From Hungatella sp. UBA4396 (GTDB lineage: Bacteria; Bacillota; Clostridia; Lachnospirales; Lachnospiraceae): a DNA stretch of 64,000 nucleotides. Shown here piece after piece: positions 60,294 through 64,000 of the stretch. Under the pieces are notes generated by a model. That model saw only the letters and a program-made list of their open reading frames with translations, made no database searches and had not been told where the DNA came from. The number at the start of each line of letters is the position of its first letter. The first letter of the stretch is position 1. Both the position numbers and the translations under genes were made by a program. The stretch covers positions 1-64,000 of the forward strand of contig DGRE01000057.1 in the NCBI GenBank assembly GCA_002389905.1, read 5' to 3'.

Positions 60294-60332
60294 AATAAGT
60301 CCTCCAGATTGATTAATTTGATATCAATACCA

Positions 60333-61115
60333 TTACTGCATGGCAGTCAAACCGCCGTCTACCCCAAGAATCTGGCCGCTGACAAAAGATGCTCCGTCAC
60401 TGGATAAATACAATGCCGCGGCAGCAATATCCTCTTCCCTGCCGATGCGCCCTAATGGGATGCGGTCTGTCAGAGTTTTAAAGAACACCGGATCATCAAG
60501 CTGGAAGGAGTTAATGGGGGTTCTGACAAAGGTGGGTGCAATGGCGTTGCAGGTAATGCCGTACTTGCCCCATTCACAGGCAAGCTGCTTGGTATACATA
60601 TTGACTGCACCCTTGCTGGCGCAGTAGGCGATATAATCCTGTTTGGTTCCAATTAAACTCTTTACCGAAGAAAGATTGACAATGCGGCCATACTGTTTAG
60701 GAATCATGAACCGCTTTCCAACGGCCCTGGTCACGGTATGAACCCCTTTTACATTTAAATCCATCACCAGGTCAAAGGTGTCCTCGTCGTAATCCTCTGC
60801 AGGAAGAAGGCGGTTCATTCCAGCGCTGTTTACCAGGATGTCAATGGTTCCAAAGGCCTTGTCCACTTCATCCAGCATCTTGCCTACCTCTTCCGGGTTT
60901 CTGATGTCACAGCTTAAAGCCAGAAAGCTGCGTCCGAGCTTTTTTGCTTCTTCTGCCAGTGCGGCCGCTTTTTCCGGATGCCCGCCGCACACAGCCACAT
61001 CGGCTCCATTTTGTAAAAATGCTCTGGCAATGGCGCTGCCCAGGCCTCCGGTTCCTCCGGAAATCAGGGCTTTCTTTCCTGTCAGCGCAAATGGGTTCTG
61101 CTGAAATTCACTCAT
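60333..61115 (-). CDS. SDR-family oxidoreductase (gluconate 5-dehydrogenase-like)
   Basis: 260 residues from ATG 61115. Cofactor motif ALISGGTGGLGSAIARAF (TGxxxGxG type), NSAGMNRL (NAG), catalytic Ser in NLSSVKSLIG and Tyr/Lys in YIAYCASKGAVNMY; C-terminal SFVSGQILGVDGGLTAM. A classical NAD(P)-dependent sugar-acid or polyol dehydrogenase. Its start overlaps the GntR stop by 8 bp, so the regulator gene heads the operon. Confidence 0.92.
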   Translation of the reverse strand: MSEFQQNPFALTGKKALISGGTGGLGSAIARAFLQNGADVAVCGGHPEKAAALAEEAKKLGRSFLALSCDIRNPEEVGKMLDEVDKAFGTIDILVNSAGMNRLLPAEDYDEDTFDLVMDLNVKGVHTVTRAVGKRFMIPKQYGRIVNLSSVKSLIGTKQDYIAYCASKGAVNMYTKQLACEWGKYGITCNAIAPTFVRTPINSFQLDDPVFFKTLTDRIPLGRIGREEDIAAAALYLSSDGASFVSGQILGVDGGLTAMQ

Positions 61116-61848
61116 CGTTAAGAAATCCTTTCTGTTCTGTGCTGCCGTCAATAAAGTAACTGGGATAGCTGTCCCTCAAAGGCTGTACCAGTAACAGGAT
61201 CCGGGACAAATGATGGTGGTAAATGGTACATGCCCGGTCCGTATCCCTTTTTACAAGGGCATCGGTCAGGGCGGTTAAATCCTTTAAAAAATCCCTCGTC
61301 ACAGAGGGGTCCATAGTGGACAGAAATAAAAGACGCTGCAAATCCATGCCGACCTTCTGGACAGGCTCCCAAACGTGTTCCATCTTGCCTGCCAGTTCAT
61401 AGAGAAGCCGGTAGTAATCGTTAATTAAAAGAGCAGGCTGGGTGAAATCCTCCTGGGCCAGATAATCCTCAAGCTGGTGCAGGGTGTGATAGAGGATGTC
61501 GAACTGAGTCTGCTTTACGTTTCGGATGAAAATATTCTGAAGCATTGCCGTTCCAAGATGCTTGTAAATCCAAAGGGTCTGCTCAATTCGATGAACCGAG
61601 ATTCCGGATACAAAGGCCCCCTTCTGGGGAATGATATCCACCAGATTCTTTCGGGAAAGCTTATAGAGTGTATCGTGAACCGGAGTCCGGCTGATATTAA
61701 GCGCCTCGGCAAGTTCCACCTCGTTCATCTTCCTGCCTGGAGGCAATTGGAGATTTAAAATAAAATGACGGATGATCCGGTATGCATATTGACGCGCATC
61801 CTCCGTACGTCTTCGGGGCGGCAATTTCTGAAACGGTATGAGTGACAT
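61108..61848 (-). CDS. GntR-family regulator, FCD subfamily, of the SDR/YhcH operon
   Basis: 246 residues from ATG 61848 (ACGGAG 6 nt upstream); the frame is open 66 bp further up to 61914 without a good site. Winged HTH at about 15-80 (AYRIIRHFILNLQLPPGRKMNEVELAEALNISRTPVHDTLYKLSRKNLVDIIPQKG), then a helical FCD-like domain (about 90-235). A GCCGC/GCGGC hairpin lies in the leader just before the ribosome-binding site. It probably autoregulates the SDR-YhcH-M28 operon. Confidence 0.87.
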   Translation of the reverse strand: MSLIPFQKLPPRRRTEDARQYAYRIIRHFILNLQLPPGRKMNEVELAEALNISRTPVHDTLYKLSRKNLVDIIPQKGAFVSGISVHRIEQTLWIYKHLGTAMLQNIFIRNVKQTQFDILYHTLHQLEDYLAQEDFTQPALLINDYYRLLYELAGKMEHVWEPVQKVGMDLQRLLFLSTMDPSVTRDFLKDLTALTDALVKRDTDRACTIYHHHLSRILLLVQPLRDSYPSYFIDGSTEQKGFLNDE

Positions 61849-61944
61849 GTAAAGCTCCGTTCTGCCGCTTTGGGCGGCATAGCTGTTTTTACTTATTTTA
61901 TCATTTTTCAGCAAAAAAATCTACCGGATTTGAAAAAGCAGGAC

Positions 61945-61989
61945 AAAGGCCCGCAAATCACCTTGAGTCGGTGTTTTGCGGACCTTTGC
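61945..61989 (-). terminator. Terminator of the BMP transporter operon
   Basis: AAAGGCCCGCAAATCACC pairs with GGTGTTTTGCGGACCTTT, two mismatches. On the minus strand TTTTT follows about 8 nt later. Confidence 0.7.
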
Positions 61990-62004
61990 CATTACGTTAC
62001 CGGA

Positions 62005-63072
62005 TTACTGAATAAAGATTCCTGCTTTGATTTCTTCTACGATTTTCAAGTATTCATCCTGGATATCCTTTGGAACCTGATCGGAGAATGTTCCCACGCT
62101 GAGACAGCCGTTGCTCAAATCTCCATAAATAGTGCGTCCTCCAAAGGTATCCTTTTCCACGTCCTCCATGCAGGCCTTGACTAAAGCCGCATTGTCAGTC
62201 ACAACGGAGCAGATGATAACCTTATTGTCTGCTGATCCAAGATCACCGGGCTGGCCGATGTCATATCTGCCTTCCTGGCCTGCCAGAGCTTCCCTTGCTC
62301 CTGTATCCACAGCAGAGGCATCGCCGAACATAATGTCCACGTCATAGGTGGAGATCATGGAGGAAGCGATTTCCTTTCCCTTTGCCGTATCGCTGAAGGA
62401 CCCCGCATAAGCAGAGGAAACCTTGATGCCCGGGTTTATCTTCTGAGCGGCCTTTTCATAGCACTCCAGCTTGGCTTTTGTGGTGTCCAGCTCCATGCCT
62501 CCAATAAAGCCGATATTTCCGGTTTTGCTCATAAGACCTGCCAGAGCACCTGCCATGTAGCCGATCTGCTTGGCATCGGGAAGAACTGAGGTGATGTTTT
62601 CGGTTTCTACCGTTCCGTTTAAGAGAATAAATTTAATTTCAGGATATTCCTCCGCCACCTGCTTTACCGCATCGGTATACTGGTTTCCGGGAGCAAAGAT
62701 CAGATTGTAGCCCAATTCCGCATAGTCGGTCATAACGGTGGCATAATCTGCGGTTGCCACGTTATCGGTGTAAACAGTTTCCCAACCGGATTCAGCGGCT
62801 GCATTTACCATAGCCTGATAGCAGCTTGCACCCCAGCCTCCGTCTGAGATGGAAGAGTCCAACACCATGGCAATCTTATAAGACTTATCAGCGGTGGTTT
62901 CGGCAGCAGCAGTGCCAGGAGCGGTGGTTCCCGGGGCTGAGGAACCGGCATCAGAAGACGCAGCAGTTGTTTCAGCCGATGGAGCCGCTGATGGACTGGA
63001 GCAGGCTGATAAGCTTACGGCAGCCAGAAGAGCGGCCATCAAGAGGGCAGCGGGGGTTCGTAGTTTTTTCAT
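62005..63072 (-). CDS. BMP-family ABC transporter substrate-binding lipoprotein
   Basis: 355 residues. Lipoprotein signal ending LSAC (Cys24), Ser/Ala/Thr-rich linker (25-62). The mature part has KIAMVLDSSISDGGWGASCYQAM, NLIFAPGNQYTDAVKQVAEEYPEIKFILLNG and IGYMAGALAGLMSKTGNIGFIGGME, all typical of the BMP/Med family that binds nucleosides (BmpA, PnrA) or similar. It feeds the permease encoded 65 bp upstream; the ATPase and second permease are presumably beyond the window. GGAGG precedes ATG 63072. Confidence 0.92.
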   Translation of the reverse strand: MKKLRTPAALLMAALLAAVSLSACSSPSAAPSAETTAASSDAGSSAPGTTAPGTAAAETTADKSYKIAMVLDSSISDGGWGASCYQAMVNAAAESGWETVYTDNVATADYATVMTDYAELGYNLIFAPGNQYTDAVKQVAEEYPEIKFILLNGTVETENITSVLPDAKQIGYMAGALAGLMSKTGNIGFIGGMELDTTKAKLECYEKAAQKINPGIKVSSAYAGSFSDTAKGKEIASSMISTYDVDIMFGDASAVDTGAREALAGQEGRYDIGQPGDLGSADNKVIICSVVTDNAALVKACMEDVEKDTFGGRTIYGDLSNGCLSVGTFSDQVPKDIQDEYLKIVEEIKAGIFIQ

Positions 63073-63137
63073 AATTAAATCCTCCTTGTCTGTGTTGTAA
63101 ATTATTTATAATCTCAGGATATATCCTGGAATTATTG

Positions 63138-64000
63138 TTAGCGTTCTTCCCGGTAGTAAGGCTGGCCGTTTGCTTTTGGGCCGCTTTTTTTGATTCCGAA
63201 GAAGGCCAGGACCAGCAGAGTGAAAATGTAAGGCATCATCTGAAGGATCTGGTAGGGAGTGGAAGGGCTTAAAAGCTGGAACCGGATCTGCAGGGCATCG
63301 CAGAAGCCAAAGAGCAGGCAGGCAAACAGGACTCCGGTGGGCATCCAGCGCCCGAAGATGACGGCTGATAAAGCAATGAAGCCCCTTCCGGATACGATTC
63401 CTTCGGAATAGGTGCTGGTGTAGCAAATGGTCAGATAAGCACCTCCCATGCCTGCCAGGGCGCCGCAGATGATGCAGGCAATATACTTCTGAAGGGTCAC
63501 ATTGATTCCCAGGGTTTCCGCTGCCTTGGGAAACTCTCCCACAGCCTTAAAGTTAAGCCCTGCCTTTGTCTTATTTAAGAAAATGGCAGTAACCGGAACC
63601 AGAAGATAGGAAACGTACACCAGAGGAAGGTGGTTGAAAAGAACAGGACCGAGAATTGGAATCTGACTCAAAACCGGAATGGGCATTGCCTTCATGGACA
63701 CGCCCTGGATCAGGGTGGAGGTATCGGAAAAGGACAGCCGGTAAATAAAAGAGGCCAGGGCCGGGGCAAAGATGTTGATTGCCATGCCGTATACGATCTG
63801 GGGGGCACACAGCCTGATGGTGCAGAAGGCGTAGATCATGTTGATCATTACTCCGGATAAGGCTCCAAAGGCAATACCTGCCACGGGGCTTCCGGTTTTA
63901 AAGCCTATGAGAAAGCCTGCCAAGGCCCCAAAGGACATAATTCCATCCAAGCCGATGTTGACCAGTCCGGCCCGTTCTGAGTAGGTTTCTGCCAGAGCGG
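63138..64000 (-). CDS. BMP-type ABC transporter permease (5' end outside window)
   Basis: The frame continues to the window edge without a start, reading ALAETYSERAGLVNIGLDGIM before the first internal Met at 63950, so at least 287 residues are present and the N-terminus is cut off. YSERAGLVNIGLDGIM is the signature of the second permease of nucleoside (BMP/RBS-like) ABC importers. About eight membrane segments are visible. Transcription runs from here into the BMP lipoprotein gene, an order with the binding protein last. Confidence 0.88.
   Translation of the reverse strand, partial: ALAETYSERAGLVNIGLDGIMSFGALAGFLIGFKTGSPVAGIAFGALSGVMINMIYAFCTIRLCAPQIVYGMAINIFAPALASFIYRLSFSDTSTLIQGVSMKAMPIPVLSQIPILGPVLFNHLPLVYVSYLLVPVTAIFLNKTKAGLNFKAVGEFPKAAETLGINVTLQKYIACIICGALAGMGGAYLTICYTSTYSEGIVSGRGFIALSAVIFGRWMPTGVLFACLLFGFCDALQIRFQLLSPSTPYQILQMMPYIFTLLVLAFFGIKKSGPKANGQPYYREER

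Noticed and set aside
63138..63950. Complete permease gene starting at 63950
   Set aside because: The same frame continues to the window edge with the conserved YSERAGLVNIGLDGIM motif, so the internal Met is not the start.

Overview
The window reads as a chromosomal stretch of a spore-forming, anaerobic gut-type Clostridia, most likely family Lachnospiraceae (Enterocloster/Lacrimispora/Hungatella-like). The support is moderate GC, the conserved block pth-mfd-spoVT-hup-rqcP-yabP-yabQ-divIC-spoIIE-tilS-hpt-ftsH, a superoxide reductase instead of a classical SOD, and a beta-glucuronidase locus. The genus is an inference.

Layout. (1) 1-1.3 kb: AT-rich end of a polymorphic-toxin locus, with the C-terminus of a barnase-like RNase toxin, its barstar-like immunity protein and a second small gene that may be an orphan immunity protein. 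(2) 1.6-3.9 kb: a Crp/Fnr-type regulator divergent from a cupin and a two-gene permease whose second half carries a C-terminal 4Fe-4S domain. (3) 4.1-7.7 kb: a TAXI-type TRAP transporter operon behind a short leader with an intrinsic terminator. (4) 8-16.9 kb: housekeeping genes (S1-domain protein, small alarmone synthetase, membrane-anchored GDPD, D-aminoacyl-tRNA deacylase, M18 aminopeptidase, trigger-factor-like lipoprotein, xanthine phosphoribosyltransferase, HAD phosphatase, YczE-like membrane protein). (5) 17-24.8 kb: an AraC regulator divergent from a glucuronide-use operon (HAD, GH3, GPH transporter, TM2 protein, GH2 beta-glucuronidase). (6) 24.8-40 kb: an FAD oxidoreductase, then the sporulation/division/translation block. 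(7) 40-46 kb: a GH13 amylase-like enzyme, tRNA-Tyr, a methyltransferase, superoxide reductase, a fluoride-riboswitch-controlled cation/proton antiporter, tRNA-Phe and tRNA-Gly. (8) 46-64 kb: accessory catabolic clusters with three FCD-type GntR regulators, a gluconate/citrate-type permease, a HyuA-like protein, a putative zincin, Ldh2/YiaK-like, two YhcH/YiaL-like proteins, a cyclase-family hydrolase, ketopantoate-reductase-like, DapA-like and zinc alcohol dehydrogenase enzymes, an Rpn nuclease, an M28 peptidase, an SDR and the end of a BMP-type nucleoside ABC transporter that runs off the window.

Points that stand out: a fluoride riboswitch whose terminator stem re-uses the aptamer's 3' strand, upstream of the antiporter; a 51-bp tandem repeat that adds two 17-residue units to the TilS C-terminus and recurs, non-coding, 9.5 kb away before a permease gene; a separate 31-nt palindromic element in two intergenic sites; a spoIIE promoter with a 21-bp spacer in front of a SpoIIE that lacks the membrane domain; a perfect inverted repeat covering the yabP ribosome-binding site; an AraC-type direct repeat with 21-bp period at the glucuronide promoter; and a palindromic operator inside the promoter of the cyclase operon. 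All similarity statements rest on recognition of motifs by reading; no database search was run.
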